Source: Aquabacterium sp.
GTDB taxonomy: Bacteria; Pseudomonadota; Gammaproteobacteria; Burkholderiales; Burkholderiaceae_C
Assembly: GCA_023150345.1 (NCBI GenBank)
Contig: JAKLLB010000006.1
Coordinates: 46,464 to 110,463 of the forward strand
DNA length: 64,000 nt
Direction of reading: 5' to 3'
The position numbers and the translations under genes were made by a program. The notes under the pieces were generated by a model. The model ran no database searches. It worked only from the letters and a program-made list of their open reading frames with translations, and was not told the origin of the DNA. Below, one piece after another: positions 1 through 8,628 of the stretch (within the stretch, counting starts at the first letter, position 1; the number at the start of each line of letters is the position of its first letter).

Positions 1-1121
1 CCGATGACCGGCGGGCCGTCGGGCAGCATCGGACGTGCGCCCTTCCAGGCTTGCACCTGTGCCAGTTGCGCGCAGCCCGGAAACCAGTCGTCGAGTATCT
101 TGTACAGGGTGCCCAGCGCGGCCGGATTGTGTGCGTTCAGGCGGCCACCCAACTCGGCACTACCGGCCACGCGCACCCGCTGGCCGAGACGACTGATGGC
201 GACCTTGTACTGCTCGTCCATGATCGACGAGCGAGGCCCGATGTCGGGATGTCCTTCGAAGTGCCGCAACGGGGCGGTGATCGAGTACCCATGGACGGCG
301 ATCATCGGCACGCGCACACCCAAAGGCGCCAGCAGCGACAGCGACGGCAACGCGGCGCACACCACAACGGCGTCGAACGATTCCGCGACCGTGCCGGCGG
401 CGGTGTCGCCCGCGATCGCATGTACGCTGGGCTTCGAGCCGGGCTCGACGCGTTGGACTTCGTGCTGGAAACGAAAGTCCGCACCGTGCCGCTGCGCCTC
501 CAGCCGCAACAGGTGGGCAAACTGGCGGCAATTGCCCACCAGCGCACCCGGCAGGTGTATGGCTGCGTGCAGCGGCGTACCGGGGTTCAAGCCAGGCTCG
601 ATCTGCCTGGCGCGCGTGGCATCGACCAGATGGAACGTCTCTCCAAGTTCAGCCAGAAGCTTCAATCCGGGCCTGGCCTGCTTGAGCTCCCGCTGCGAGC
701 GCAGCAGGACCAGGTATCCGTCCGTGCGTTCGAACTCGAGGCGCAGGTCGTGCGAAAATGCGCGCAGCCGGTCGTGGCTGTCCCGCGCGAGCCGATGCAT
801 GCATGCGCGGTTGCCGGCACTGGTGCGTGCATCACAGGCGCGCCACCATCGCCACATCCATCGCCACTGCCCGGGGGCTGCCACGCTGGCGATGCGCAGC
901 GGTGCGTGACGGCCGGCGAGGTGCCCCAACATCTTGCGCGGCATGCCGGGCGCTGCCCAGGGCGCCACATATCCTGGCGCAACGACACCTGCGTTGGCGA
1001 AGCTGGTTTCCTCCGCGACCGATGCACGGCGCTCAAAGACGACGACCTCATGACCGTCGCACTGGAGCTCGTAAGCGGTGGTCACGCCGACGATGCCGGC
1101 GCCGACGACGGCGATCCTCAT
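1..1121 (-). CDS. dadA: D-amino-acid dehydrogenase small subunit (DadA family), C-terminal end cut by window edge
   Basis: This FAD-dependent oxidoreductase of the DadA/GlyOx family is predicted to deaminate D-amino acids to 2-oxo acids and pass electrons to the respiratory chain. About 373 codons are visible from ATG 1121, with no stop before base 1. The start shows the FAD-binding motif GAGIVG at residues 8-13, and residues 50-70 carry the DadA-typical ETSFANAG and a Pro/Gly-rich APGYVAP stretch. Near the window edge is DGPPVIG, which matches the family's C-terminal FAD-binding segment, so perhaps 40-60 residues are missing. The start codon overlaps the stop of the upstream amidase (ATGA, 1118-1121), suggesting translational coupling. 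Substrate specificity cannot be read; a related amine oxidase is the main alternative. Confidence 0.85.
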   Translation of the reverse strand, partial: MRIAVVGAGIVGVTTAYELQCDGHEVVVFERRASVAEETSFANAGVVAPGYVAPWAAPGMPRKMLGHLAGRHAPLRIASVAAPGQWRWMWRWWRACDARTSAGNRACMHRLARDSHDRLRAFSHDLRLEFERTDGYLVLLRSQRELKQARPGLKLLAELGETFHLVDATRARQIEPGLNPGTPLHAAIHLPGALVGNCRQFAHLLRLEAQRHGADFRFQHEVQRVEPGSKPSVHAIAGDTAAGTVAESFDAVVVCAALPSLSLLAPLGVRVPMIAVHGYSITAPLRHFEGHPDIGPRSSIMDEQYKVAISRLGQRVRVAGSAELGGRLNAHNPAALGTLYKILDDWFPGCAQLAQVQAWKGARPMLPDGPPVI

Positions 1122-2497
1122 GGTGCTCCTGCACCAGAAGCCATGCCGCGCCCAGAAGCCAGCGCGGCCTCCACGCCTTCGGCCAGATCGAGCAGCCTTG
1201 CGTCCGCGTCTGCCGCGGCCCACATCATCAAGCCCACAGGGGCGCCGCCTGTCGGGTGGCAGGGCAAGGTCACGGCGCAACCATCGAGCATGTTGACGAC
1301 CGATGGATTGCGCAGCAGCAGCGCGTTGACGCGGAAGAACGCCGCATCGTCGTGGATCAGGGGCGTCATGGGCGGGGCCACAATGGGCACCGTCGGGCAC
1401 AACAGGGCGTCGTAGTGGCGGGTCGCGCTCTCGATCTCGACGATCCAGCGTCCGCGCGCTTGGTGCAACTCGATATAGTCGGCTGCGCTCATCTGCGCGC
1501 CGCGCTCGATACGCAGCGCCACACGTGGGTCGTACCCGGCACGCTGCAGGGGCAGGCGCTGCCGGTGCCAGGCCCAGCTCTCGGCTGCTGCGAAGCTGCC
1601 GAGTGCCTGCCATTCGGCCAGGCGCTTCAGCTGCTGCAGTTCGATCGTTTCGATCCGTGCGCCAGCTCGCGATAGCACGCCCAGAGCTGAATCGAAGGCA
1701 CTGGCAACCTCGGGCTCGAGGTCATCGAGGACCAGCGTGGAGGGCACCGCCAGACGCGCCGAGCACAGTGGAAGTGGCGAGCGCACTCCCGGCGGGGCGG
1801 GTTCCATCCCGCACAGCACGGCATCGATGAGTCGCGCATCGCGTGTGTCGCGGGTGATGGCGCAGACGGTATCGAGAGTGCTCGACAGCGGTATCACACC
1901 CGTGCGCGGCACGCGCCGCTGCGTGCCCTTGAAGCCGACCAGCCCCTGCAGCGCCGCCGGAATCCGGATCGAGCCGCCGGTGTCCGAGCCCAGCGCGGCA
2001 CGACAGGCGCCTGCGGCCACCGTCACCGCGCCACCGCTGGTGGAGCCACCCGGAATGCAGGCCGCTGAACCGGGCATGGCCGGGTTGATCGGCGTGCCCA
2101 GGTGTGGATTGATGCCGACGCCCGAGAAGGCGAACTCGCTGAGATTGGTGTGCCCCATCAGCAGCGCACCGCCCGAACGCAGCCGGGCAACCGCCAGGCT
2201 GTCGGTTTCGGCTGGCCCGGCCTGTGCCAGTACCCTCGAGCCTGCGGTCGTGGGATGGCCGGCGACGTCGAACAGGTCTTTCACCGAAACTGTCCAGCCT
2301 GCCAGCGGACCGAGTGGCTGCGCGGCCGCGCGCAGCAGGTCGAGGCTGTTCGCGATGGCTCGTGCACTTTCGTCGAACCGACGCACCCAGGCATGCTGGC
2401 AGGCCTTCGAGTCGGCGACCGCGATGGCTTGGGCGAGGGTGTCCGCGAAGCTCTGGCCGGCGCCTGCTATAATCTTTGGGTTTACCTGGGGGGCCAT
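1118..2497 (-). CDS. Amidase signature family hydrolase
   Basis: This 459-residue protein of the amidase signature family hydrolyses an amide bond with a Ser-cisSer-Lys triad. Lys73 lies in SVKDLFDVAG, the cis-Ser is about Ser152 in GGSTSGGA, and the nucleophile is Ser176 in GSDTGGSIRIPAA. The 24-residue spacing between the two serines fits the family. Its length is near that of GatA, but no gatB or gatC is nearby, so a catabolic amidase is more likely than a tRNA amidotransferase subunit. It is the first gene of a two-gene unit with the overlapping D-amino-acid dehydrogenase, which suggests a role in releasing or using amino-acid amides (inference). Its 5' end overlaps the rpsB promoter on the other strand. 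No strong ribosome binding site precedes ATG 2497, so the start is less certain than the rest. Confidence 0.85.
   Translation of the reverse strand: MAPQVNPKIIAGAGQSFADTLAQAIAVADSKACQHAWVRRFDESARAIANSLDLLRAAAQPLGPLAGWTVSVKDLFDVAGHPTTAGSRVLAQAGPAETDSLAVARLRSGGALLMGHTNLSEFAFSGVGINPHLGTPINPAMPGSAACIPGGSTSGGAVTVAAGACRAALGSDTGGSIRIPAALQGLVGFKGTQRRVPRTGVIPLSSTLDTVCAITRDTRDARLIDAVLCGMEPAPPGVRSPLPLCSARLAVPSTLVLDDLEPEVASAFDSALGVLSRAGARIETIELQQLKRLAEWQALGSFAAAESWAWHRQRLPLQRAGYDPRVALRIERGAQMSAADYIELHQARGRWIVEIESATRHYDALLCPTVPIVAPPMTPLIHDDAAFFRVNALLLRNPSVVNMLDGCAVTLPCHPTGGAPVGLMMWAAADADARLLDLAEGVEAALASGRGMASGAGAP
2468..2473 (+). promoter_or_regulatory. -10 element (TATAAT) of the rpsB-tsf promoter
   Basis: A perfect TATAAT lies about 190 bases upstream of rpsB, directed rightward. 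It falls inside the first codons of the divergent amidase. No good -35 hexamer is visible 16-18 bases upstream. The long leader that would follow is typical of rpsB operons. Inferred from position and consensus only. Confidence 0.5.
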
Positions 2498-2581
2498 GCG
2501 CTATGACGGTGCGGCCGCAGGTGAACTCAATCGCGAACCGGCCAACTGAAGAAGGTGTCGCGCAGGCCCGCAACAGCTGAA

Positions 2582-2600
2582 GCACCCCGACTGCGGGTGC
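2582..2600 (+). promoter_or_regulatory. Hairpin in the rpsB 5' leader
   Basis: GCACCC (2582-2587) pairs with GGGTGC (2595-2600) around a 7-base loop, 63 bases before the rpsB start. It could be part of an S2-responsive leader, since rpsB mRNA is autoregulated in other proteobacteria, but the fold does not by itself prove this. Confidence 0.35.
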
Positions 2601-2663
2601 CTCCCGTGTGGTGGACCTTGTGCGATTCGCGCCGGATTCTAGACCCAACCTTTGGAGTGCTCC

Positions 2664-3407
2664 ATGTCCGTCACGATGCGTGAAATGCTGGAGGCGGGTG
2701 TCCATTTCGGACATCAAACCCGCTTCTGGAACCCGAAGATGGCCCCTTTCATCTACGGCCATCGCAACAAGATCCACATCATCAACCTCGAGAAGACGCT
2801 TCCGAAGTTCGAGGAGGCGATGAAGTTCGTGCGCCAGCTGGCTGCTCGTCGCGGCACGGTCCTCATGGTGGGCACCAAGCGCCAGGCGCGTGACGTGATC
2901 GCCCTCGAAGCGCAACGCGTGGGCATGCCCTTCGTCGATCAGCGCTGGCTCGGCGGCATGCTGACCAACTTCAAGACGGTCAAGGGGTCGCTGAAGAAGC
3001 TCAAGGACATGCAGGCCCAGAAGGAAGCCGGCCTTGAGCAGATGACCAAGAAGGAAGCGCTGATGTTCGAGCGTGAGCTGACCAAGCTCGAAAAGGACAT
3101 CGGCGGCATCCAGGACATGAACGCGCTGCCGGACGCGTTGTTCGTCATCGACGTCGGGTACCACAAGATCGCGGTTGCCGAAGCCAAGAAGCTGGGCATT
3201 CCCGTGATCGGCGTTGTCGACACGAACCACTCTCCTGAGGGCATCGACTACGTCATTCCCGGTAACGACGATTCCGCCAAGGCTGTCGCGTTGTACGCCC
3301 GCGCCGTTGCGGATGCCGTGCACGAAGGCAAGGCCAATGCCATCAACGAGGTGGCCCAGGTGGCCGCCGGCACCGACGAGTTCGTCGAGGTCAGCGAAGA
3401 CGCCTGA
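2664..3407 (+). CDS. rpsB: 30S ribosomal protein S2
   Basis: Small-subunit protein S2, 247 residues (E. coli has 241), opening with the family signature [20 protein letters not shown] followed by FWNPKM. ATG 2664 is chosen because GGAG (2654-2657) precedes it by six bases and the protein then starts exactly like its relatives; an in-frame TTG at 2652 would only add four residues and overlap that site. It is the first gene of the rpsB-tsf-pyrH-frr block. A terminator-like hairpin follows the stop, so expression of tsf may be attenuated relative to rpsB. Confidence 0.98.
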   Translation: MSVTMREMLEAGVHFGHQTRFWNPKMAPFIYGHRNKIHIINLEKTLPKFEEAMKFVRQLAARRGTVLMVGTKRQARDVIALEAQRVGMPFVDQRWLGGMLTNFKTVKGSLKKLKDMQAQKEAGLEQMTKKEALMFERELTKLEKDIGGIQDMNALPDALFVIDVGYHKIAVAEAKKLGIPVIGVVDTNHSPEGIDYVIPGNDDSAKAVALYARAVADAVHEGKANAINEVAQVAAGTDEFVEVSEDA

Positions 3408-3431
3408 GCGTCGCCCCAACCCACATGAACG

Positions 3432-3454
3432 AGGGGCTGTCACAGCCCCTTTTT
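3432..3454 (+). terminator. Hairpin plus T-run between rpsB and tsf (attenuator)
   Basis: AGGGGCTG (3432-3439) pairs with CAGCCCCT (3443-3450) around a 3-base loop and is followed directly by four more T residues. This is a classical intrinsic terminator shape. Because tsf starts only 23 bases later in the same direction, it probably acts as a partial terminator that sets the S2 to EF-Ts ratio. Confidence 0.75.
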
Positions 3455-3476
3455 CTCAGCGAACGGAGAACTGAAG

Positions 3477-4373
3477 ATGGCAGCAATCACTGCAAGCATG
3501 GTCGCCGAGCTGCGCGCCAAGACCGATGCACCGATGATGGAGTGCAAGAAGGCGCTGACCGAGGCCGAAGGCGACATGGGCCGCGCGGAGGAGATCCTGC
3601 GCGTCAAGCTGGGCAACAAGGCCGGCAAGGCGGCGTCGCGCATCACCGCCGAGGGCGTGGTTGCCGCGGCTGTGCAAGGTGCCACCGGCGCGCTGGTCGA
3701 GATCAACTGCGAAACCGATTTCGTCTCGAAGAACGACTCCTTCCTGTCCTTCTCGAAGGCCTGCGCGACTTTGGTGGCCGAGCAGAACCCCGGCGACGTC
3801 GCCGCGCTTTCGACCCTGCCGTACAACCAGGACGGCTTCGGCCCGACGATCGAGGACGTGCGCAAGGGCCTGGTGGGCAAGATCGGCGAAAACATGTCGA
3901 TCCGGCGATTCCAGCGTTACGCAGGCGGTGGCAAGCTTGCCCACTACCTGCACGGCACCCGCATAGGCGTGATCGTCGAGTTCGACGGTGACGAAGTGGC
4001 GGCCAAGGATGTGGCCATGCATGTCGCGGCCATGAAGCCGGCGGCGTTGTCGGCGGCCAATGTGCCCGTCGAGTTGGTCGAAAAGGAGCGCAAGATCGCT
4101 GCCGAAAAGGCCGCCGAGTCGGGAAAGCCGGCTGAGATCGTCGCCAAGATGGTCGAGGGATCGGTGCAGAAGTTCCTCAAGGAGGTCTCGTTGCTCGATC
4201 AGGTCTTCGTGAAGGCGTCCGACGGCAAGCAGACGGTCGGCGCGATGCTCAAGGAGAAGGCCACCACGGTCAAAGGCTTCACGCTGTATGTGGTGGGCGA
4301 GGGCATCGAGCGGAAGACCGACGACTTCGCCGCTGAAGTAGCCGCTCAAGTGGCTGCCGCCAAGGGCCAGTGA
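3477..4373 (+). CDS. tsf: Translation elongation factor Ts
   Basis: EF-Ts, 298 residues, exchanges GDP for GTP on EF-Tu. The N-terminal UBA-like region begins [20 protein letters not shown] and contains the EF-Tu-contacting [12 protein letters not shown] motif, followed by the conserved INCETDFV segment. The length is slightly above E. coli (283) and usual for Burkholderiales. A GGAGA ribosome binding site lies just upstream of ATG 3477. It follows rpsB after a 69-base gap that holds an attenuator hairpin and is followed by another hairpin before pyrH. Confidence 0.98.
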   Translation: MAAITASMVAELRAKTDAPMMECKKALTEAEGDMGRAEEILRVKLGNKAGKAASRITAEGVVAAAVQGATGALVEINCETDFVSKNDSFLSFSKACATLVAEQNPGDVAALSTLPYNQDGFGPTIEDVRKGLVGKIGENMSIRRFQRYAGGGKLAHYLHGTRIGVIVEFDGDEVAAKDVAMHVAAMKPAALSAANVPVELVEKERKIAAEKAAESGKPAEIVAKMVEGSVQKFLKEVSLLDQVFVKASDGKQTVGAMLKEKATTVKGFTLYVVGEGIERKTDDFAAEVAAQVAAAKGQ

Positions 4374-4380
4374 AAGCCGA

Positions 4381-4409
4381 GGGCGCCACGCCGGCAAGGC
4401 TCGGCGCCC
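4381..4409 (+). terminator. Stem-loop between tsf and pyrH
   Basis: GGGCGCC (4381-4387) can pair with GGCGCCC (4403-4409) around a 15-base loop, followed by CTTAAA rather than a full T-run. It may end or attenuate the rpsB-tsf transcript before pyrH; the short T tract makes this uncertain. Confidence 0.4.
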
Positions 4410-4451
4410 CTTAAACTCACCCACTCGATCCGCACCCGAGAGCCCTGACGC

Positions 4452-5162
4452 ATGCCGGCCTACAAGCGCATCCTCCTCAAGTTGTCCGGCGAAGCCCTGA
4501 TGGGTGACGATGCCTACGGCATCAACCGCGCAACCATCGTACGCATGGTGCGCGAGGTTGCCGAGGTCACCGCGATGGGCTGCGAGGTGGCGGTGGTCAT
4601 CGGTGGCGGGAACATCTTCCGCGGCGTGGCGGGCGGTTCAGTTGGCATGGATCGCGCCACGGCCGACTACATGGGAATGCTCGCCACGGTGATGAACGCC
4701 CTGGCCTTGGCCGACACCATGCGCCAGGAGGGCATGACGGCACGTGTGATGTCGGCCATCAGCATCGAACAGGTGGTCGAGCCCTACGTGCGCCCAAAGG
4801 CGCTGCAATACCTCGAAGAGGGCAAGGTGGTGATATTCGCTGCCGGAACCGGCAATCCGTTCTTCACCACCGATACCGCAGCGGCGTTGCGCGGCGCTGA
4901 GGTCGGAGCCGAGATCGTGCTCAAGGCCACCAAGGTCGACGGTGTCTACACCGCTGATCCGCGCAAGGACCCCACCGCCACTCGCTACGCGTCGGTGAGC
5001 TTCGACGAGGCGATCACCCGCAACCTGCAGGTGATGGACGCGACCGCGTTCGCGCTGTGCCGCGACCAGAAATTGCCGATCAAGGTGTTCTCGATCTTCA
5101 AGGTCGGCGCGCTGAAGCGTGTGGTGCAGGGCGAGGACGAGGGAACGCTCGTCCACGTTTGA
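4452..5162 (+). CDS. pyrH: Uridylate kinase
   Basis: UMP kinase of the amino-acid-kinase fold, 236 residues, converting UMP to UDP in pyrimidine nucleotide synthesis. It shows [11 protein letters not shown] near the N-terminus (phosphate binding), GGGNIFRG around residues 55-62 and the [12 protein letters not shown] nucleotide-binding segment. It lies 78 bases after tsf and 18 bases before frr, as in most proteobacteria. Confidence 0.98.
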   Translation: MPAYKRILLKLSGEALMGDDAYGINRATIVRMVREVAEVTAMGCEVAVVIGGGNIFRGVAGGSVGMDRATADYMGMLATVMNALALADTMRQEGMTARVMSAISIEQVVEPYVRPKALQYLEEGKVVIFAAGTGNPFFTTDTAAALRGAEVGAEIVLKATKVDGVYTADPRKDPTATRYASVSFDEAITRNLQVMDATAFALCRDQKLPIKVFSIFKVGALKRVVQGEDEGTLVHV

Positions 5163-5180
5163 GCCAGGAGTGCACACACC

Positions 5181-5741
5181 ATGACCATTGCCGACATCAA
5201 GAAAACCGCCGAGACGAAGATGGCCAAGTCCGTCGACGCGTTCAAGGCGGAACTGCAGAAGATCCGCACGGGGCGCGCTCATCCGGGCATCCTCGATCAG
5301 GTTCACGTCGACTACTATGGCTCGATGGTCCCGATCAGCCAGGTGGCCAACGTGTCGTTGCTCGATGCCCGCACGATCAGCGTGCAGCCATGGGAAAAGG
5401 GCATGGGCCCCAAGATCGAAAAGGCAATCCGCGAGAGCGATCTGGGGCTCAATCCCGCTGCCCAAGGCGACTTGCTGCGCGTGCCGATGCCAGCGCTGAC
5501 CGAAGAGCGGCGCCGCGATCTCACCAAGGTCGTCCGGCATACCGGCGAGGAAGCCAAGGTGGCGGTGCGCAACCTGCGGCGCGACGCCAACGAGCACCTG
5601 AAGCGTTTGCTCAAGGACAAGGCTGTCGCGGAAGACGAGGAGCGCCGTGCGCAGGACGACGTGCAGAAGCTGACCGACCGTACGGTCGCCGAGATCGAAA
5701 AGCTCGTGCATTCGAAAGAAGCCGAGATCCTCGCGGTCTGA
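5181..5741 (+). CDS. frr: Ribosome recycling factor
   Basis: RRF, 186 residues, splits post-termination ribosomes together with EF-G. The conserved [15 protein letters not shown] motif near residue 30 and the C-terminal helix-rich region ending [12 protein letters not shown] fit the family, and the length equals the usual 185-186. AGGAG at 5165-5169 precedes ATG 5181. It sits between pyrH and uppS, separated from uppS by 16 bases. Confidence 0.98.
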   Translation: MTIADIKKTAETKMAKSVDAFKAELQKIRTGRAHPGILDQVHVDYYGSMVPISQVANVSLLDARTISVQPWEKGMGPKIEKAIRESDLGLNPAAQGDLLRVPMPALTEERRRDLTKVVRHTGEEAKVAVRNLRRDANEHLKRLLKDKAVAEDEERRAQDDVQKLTDRTVAEIEKLVHSKEAEILAV

Positions 5742-5757
5742 GCCGGGCGCACGCCTC

Positions 5758-6486
5758 GTGCATCGCGACATCGCGCTACCGCGCCATGTGGCCATCGTCA
5801 TGGATGGCAACGGGCGCTGGGCCAAGAAGCGCTTCCTGCCGCGGTTCTTCGGCCACAAGGCGGGCGCCGACTCGCTGGTGCGCCTGATCAAGGTCTGCCA
5901 GCAGCGCGGAGTCGAGTACCTCACGGTCTTCGCCTTTTCTTCCGAGAACTGGAAGCGTCCAGAGGACGAGGTTTCGGGACTGATGGGCCTGGTCCTGGTC
6001 TCCGTGGCCAAGTACCTGGCCCGACTCGCCGGCGACAACGTGCGCATCGTGATCGTGGGTGACCGCGATACGGTGCCCGAGCGCTTGCGCCAGGCGTGGG
6101 CAGACGCCGAAGGCCGCACGCGGGCCAACACGGGCCTGACGCTGACAGTCGCGTTCAACTACGGTGGACGCTGGGATGTCGTTCAGGCCTGCCGCAAGCT
6201 CGTGCGCGAAGGGCTCGCGCCAGAGCAGGTGGACGAAGCGGCGCTAGCGCGGTCGATGGCGATGGCGCATGCGCCCGATCCGGACCTGTTTATCCGTACC
6301 GGAGGCGAGATGCGAATCAGCAATTTCTTGTTGTGGCAGTCGGCTTATGCCGAGTTTGTCTTCACGGACTGCCTGTGGCCCGATTTCGGCCCTGCTGAGC
6401 TTGACGCGGCACTGGCCGCGTATGCGCGGCGCGAGCGTCGCTTTGGCGATGTGGCGCCTGCCCAGGCAAGTCGGATCGCACGCTGA
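5758..6486 (+). CDS. uppS: Undecaprenyl diphosphate synthase (di-trans,poly-cis)
   Basis: This cis-prenyltransferase, 242 residues, adds isopentenyl units to farnesyl diphosphate to build the C55 carrier for peptidoglycan and O-antigen. The catalytic Asp16 lies in IVMDGNGRWAKKR, and the later SSENWKRP and IRTGGEMRISNFL motifs bind substrate. Translation probably starts at GTG 5758, which gives a normal N-terminus only a few residues ahead of the catalytic motif. It is followed nine bases later by cdsA. Confidence 0.97.
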   Translation: MHRDIALPRHVAIVMDGNGRWAKKRFLPRFFGHKAGADSLVRLIKVCQQRGVEYLTVFAFSSENWKRPEDEVSGLMGLVLVSVAKYLARLAGDNVRIVIVGDRDTVPERLRQAWADAEGRTRANTGLTLTVAFNYGGRWDVVQACRKLVREGLAPEQVDEAALARSMAMAHAPDPDLFIRTGGEMRISNFLLWQSAYAEFVFTDCLWPDFGPAELDAALAAYARRERRFGDVAPAQASRIAR

Positions 6487-6494
6487 CAACAGCC

Positions 6495-7382
6495 ATGCTG
6501 CGGCTACGTGTCATCACCGCCCTGGCTCTGATGGCCGTGCTGTTGCCGACATTGTTCGCACCGGGCCCGCTCCCATTCGCGCTGCTGGCCCTGGTGGCTG
6601 TCAGCGCCGCGGGCTGGGAGTGGGCGAGGCTCAACACCATGCGTGCAGGACACGCTGGTGCAGCGCTTCAGGTGACGCAGCCGCCGGCCATTCGTGCGGC
6701 ATGGTCTTTGGGCAGTGGCGTCACCTTGGCCGGTGCCTGCCTGGCGACCGGGTATTGGTGGCCGGGAGGACCAAGCGGCACTGGCCTGTGGTGGGTTGCG
6801 GCGGCACTCTGGGTCGCAGGCGGTGCCTGGGCGCTTCGGGTCGGCCCGACAGGGTGGGGCCGGCAGCCCGTTGTGCTGCGCTGGTTCGTGGGACTGCTGC
6901 TCCTGTGGCTGGCGTGGTTGGCCATGGTGCAAGCTCGCACCCTGGGCATCAACTTCCTGCTGTCGACCCTGTGCGTGGTTTGGGCTGCCGACATTGCTGC
7001 GTACTTCGGTGGTCGTGCCTTCGGTCGGCGCAAGCTGGCCCCGTCGATCAGCCCGGGAAAGAGCTGGGAGGGTGTGTACGCCGGCGTTCTGGGCGTGCTC
7101 GTCCTGGCGCAACTGTGGATGGGCGCCGACCGGCGCTGGCTGTTCGACTCACCCAGCTTGTTCACTTTGCTCGACAAGCACCTGGGCGCCTGGGTGTCGA
7201 TGCTGGCTTGTGCGGCACTGGCCGGGCTCAGTGTCGTGGGCGATCTATTCGAGTCGCTCGTCAAGCGCAGTGCGGGTGCCAAGGATTCCAGCACACTGCT
7301 GCCCGGGCACGGTGGCGTGCTCGATCGCATTGACGCGCTGCTCCCGGTGCTGCCGGCCGCGCTGGCGCTGGCGGCACTCTGA
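6495..7382 (+). CDS. cdsA: Phosphatidate cytidylyltransferase (CDP-diglyceride synthase)
   Basis: Integral membrane enzyme, 295 residues, that makes CDP-diacylglycerol from phosphatidate and CTP for phospholipid synthesis. Most of the protein is hydrophobic, with about seven to eight predicted membrane segments. The C-terminal family signature is present: SLVKRSAGAKDSS followed by LLPGHGGVLDRIDAL. It lies between uppS and dxr, the normal order. Confidence 0.97.
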   Translation: MLRLRVITALALMAVLLPTLFAPGPLPFALLALVAVSAAGWEWARLNTMRAGHAGAALQVTQPPAIRAAWSLGSGVTLAGACLATGYWWPGGPSGTGLWWVAAALWVAGGAWALRVGPTGWGRQPVVLRWFVGLLLLWLAWLAMVQARTLGINFLLSTLCVVWAADIAAYFGGRAFGRRKLAPSISPGKSWEGVYAGVLGVLVLAQLWMGADRRWLFDSPSLFTLLDKHLGAWVSMLACAALAGLSVVGDLFESLVKRSAGAKDSSTLLPGHGGVLDRIDALLPVLPAALALAAL

Positions 7383-7443
7383 CACGCTCCGCGCCTTTCG
7401 CCCTCTGTTTCACCGCCTTCCTGCCAGTTCATTGCCGTTCAAC

Positions 7444-8628
7444 ATGCGTCAACGCGTTTGCATCCTCGGGGCTACGGGTTCGGTCGGTCAGAGCACGCTG
7501 GACGTGGTTGCGCAGCACCCCGATCGTTTCGAGGTGTTTGCATTGAGCGCCCAGGTGCGCATGGATGACCTGGTGCGCTTGTGCGAGCACTGGCGGCCAC
7601 GCTATGCCGCCGTGGCCAATGCGACGCAGGCCACCGACGTGGCGCGTCGCTTGCGCGACTATGGAGTGAAGACCGAGGTGCTGCACGGTCCTCGAGCGCT
7701 GTGCGACCTCGCGGCGCATCCGGAAGTGGACAGCGTGATGGCGGCCGTCGTCGGTGCGGCTGGGCTGGCGCCGTGCCTGGCGGCTGCTGCGTCCGGCAAG
7801 CGGCTGATGCTTGCCAACAAGGAGGCGCTTGTCGTGGGCGCGGGACTGTTCATGCGCACGGTGCGCGAGGGCGGTGCCGCGCTGCTGCCGATCGACAGCG
7901 AGCACTCCGCCATCTTCCAGTGCCTGCCTGCCGACCGTCGGGCATGGGCCGGGCTGATCGATCACATCGTGCTGACGGCTTCGGGCGGGCCGTTTCGCAG
8001 CCGCGACCCGCAGACGTTGGGCGACGTCACTCCGCAGCAGGCCTGCGCTCACCCGAACTGGGTGATGGGGCGCAAGATCTCGGTGGACTCGGCCACGATG
8101 ATGAACAAGGCGCTCGAAGTGATCGAGGCCCGCTGGTTGTTCGGGTTGGATCCCGAGCAGATACGTGTTCTCATCCACCCACAGAGCATCATTCACTCGA
8201 TGGTGGTATGCCGCGATGCGTCGGTCCTGGCGCAACTGGGAACACCGGACATGAAAGTGCCGATCAGTGTCGGGCTGGCACATCCGCAGCGCATCGCATC
8301 GGGTGCGCCGGCGTTGGACTTCTGCAGCGTGGGCGCGCTGACGTTCGAACCCGTCGACCGCGATCGGTTCCCGAGCTTGGACTTGGCCTATCAGGCCCTG
8401 CGTGAACCCGATGGAAGTACTGCTGTCCTCAACGCGGCCAACGAGGTCGCGGTGCAGGCGTTCCTGGACGGCCACATTCGCTACACCAACATCTATCGAA
8501 TCAATGCCGTCACGATGGAGCGGGTGCGCCCCGATGCCGGCGAGGCGGATTCGCTGGGGGGCCTGCTCGAACTCGATGGCCGGGCCAGGCGCGCCGCGGC
8601 TGCGCTGATCGGGGAGTGCATGTCATGA
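7444..8628 (+). CDS. dxr: 1-deoxy-D-xylulose 5-phosphate reductoisomerase
   Basis: Second enzyme of the MEP isoprenoid pathway, 394 residues, making MEP from DXP with NADPH. The N-terminus carries the NADPH-binding GATGSVGQST. The metal and substrate residues lie in LPIDSEHSAIFQC, ASGGPFR and HPNWVMGRKISVDSATMMNK. ATG 7444 is chosen because the protein then begins MRQRVCILGATG, as in the family; the open frame extends far upstream without coding resemblance. Its stop overlaps the rseP start by four bases (ATGA). It supplies precursors for the neighbouring UppS. Confidence 0.98.
   Translation: MRQRVCILGATGSVGQSTLDVVAQHPDRFEVFALSAQVRMDDLVRLCEHWRPRYAAVANATQATDVARRLRDYGVKTEVLHGPRALCDLAAHPEVDSVMAAVVGAAGLAPCLAAAASGKRLMLANKEALVVGAGLFMRTVREGGAALLPIDSEHSAIFQCLPADRRAWAGLIDHIVLTASGGPFRSRDPQTLGDVTPQQACAHPNWVMGRKISVDSATMMNKALEVIEARWLFGLDPEQIRVLIHPQSIIHSMVVCRDASVLAQLGTPDMKVPISVGLAHPQRIASGAPALDFCSVGALTFEPVDRDRFPSLDLAYQALREPDGSTAVLNAANEVAVQAFLDGHIRYTNIYRINAVTMERVRPDAGEADSLGGLLELDGRARRAAAALIGECMS

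Noticed and set aside
51-1415. Long open frame (454 codons) on the plus strand across dadA and the amidase
   Set aside because: It is antisense to two genes with clear family motifs, and its translation is Arg/Ala-rich without any recognisable domain: a normal shadow in GC-rich DNA.
1722-3443. 573-codon minus-strand frame over the amidase start, rpsB leader and rpsB
   Set aside because: It crosses the rpsB promoter and is antisense to S2. No coding resemblance.
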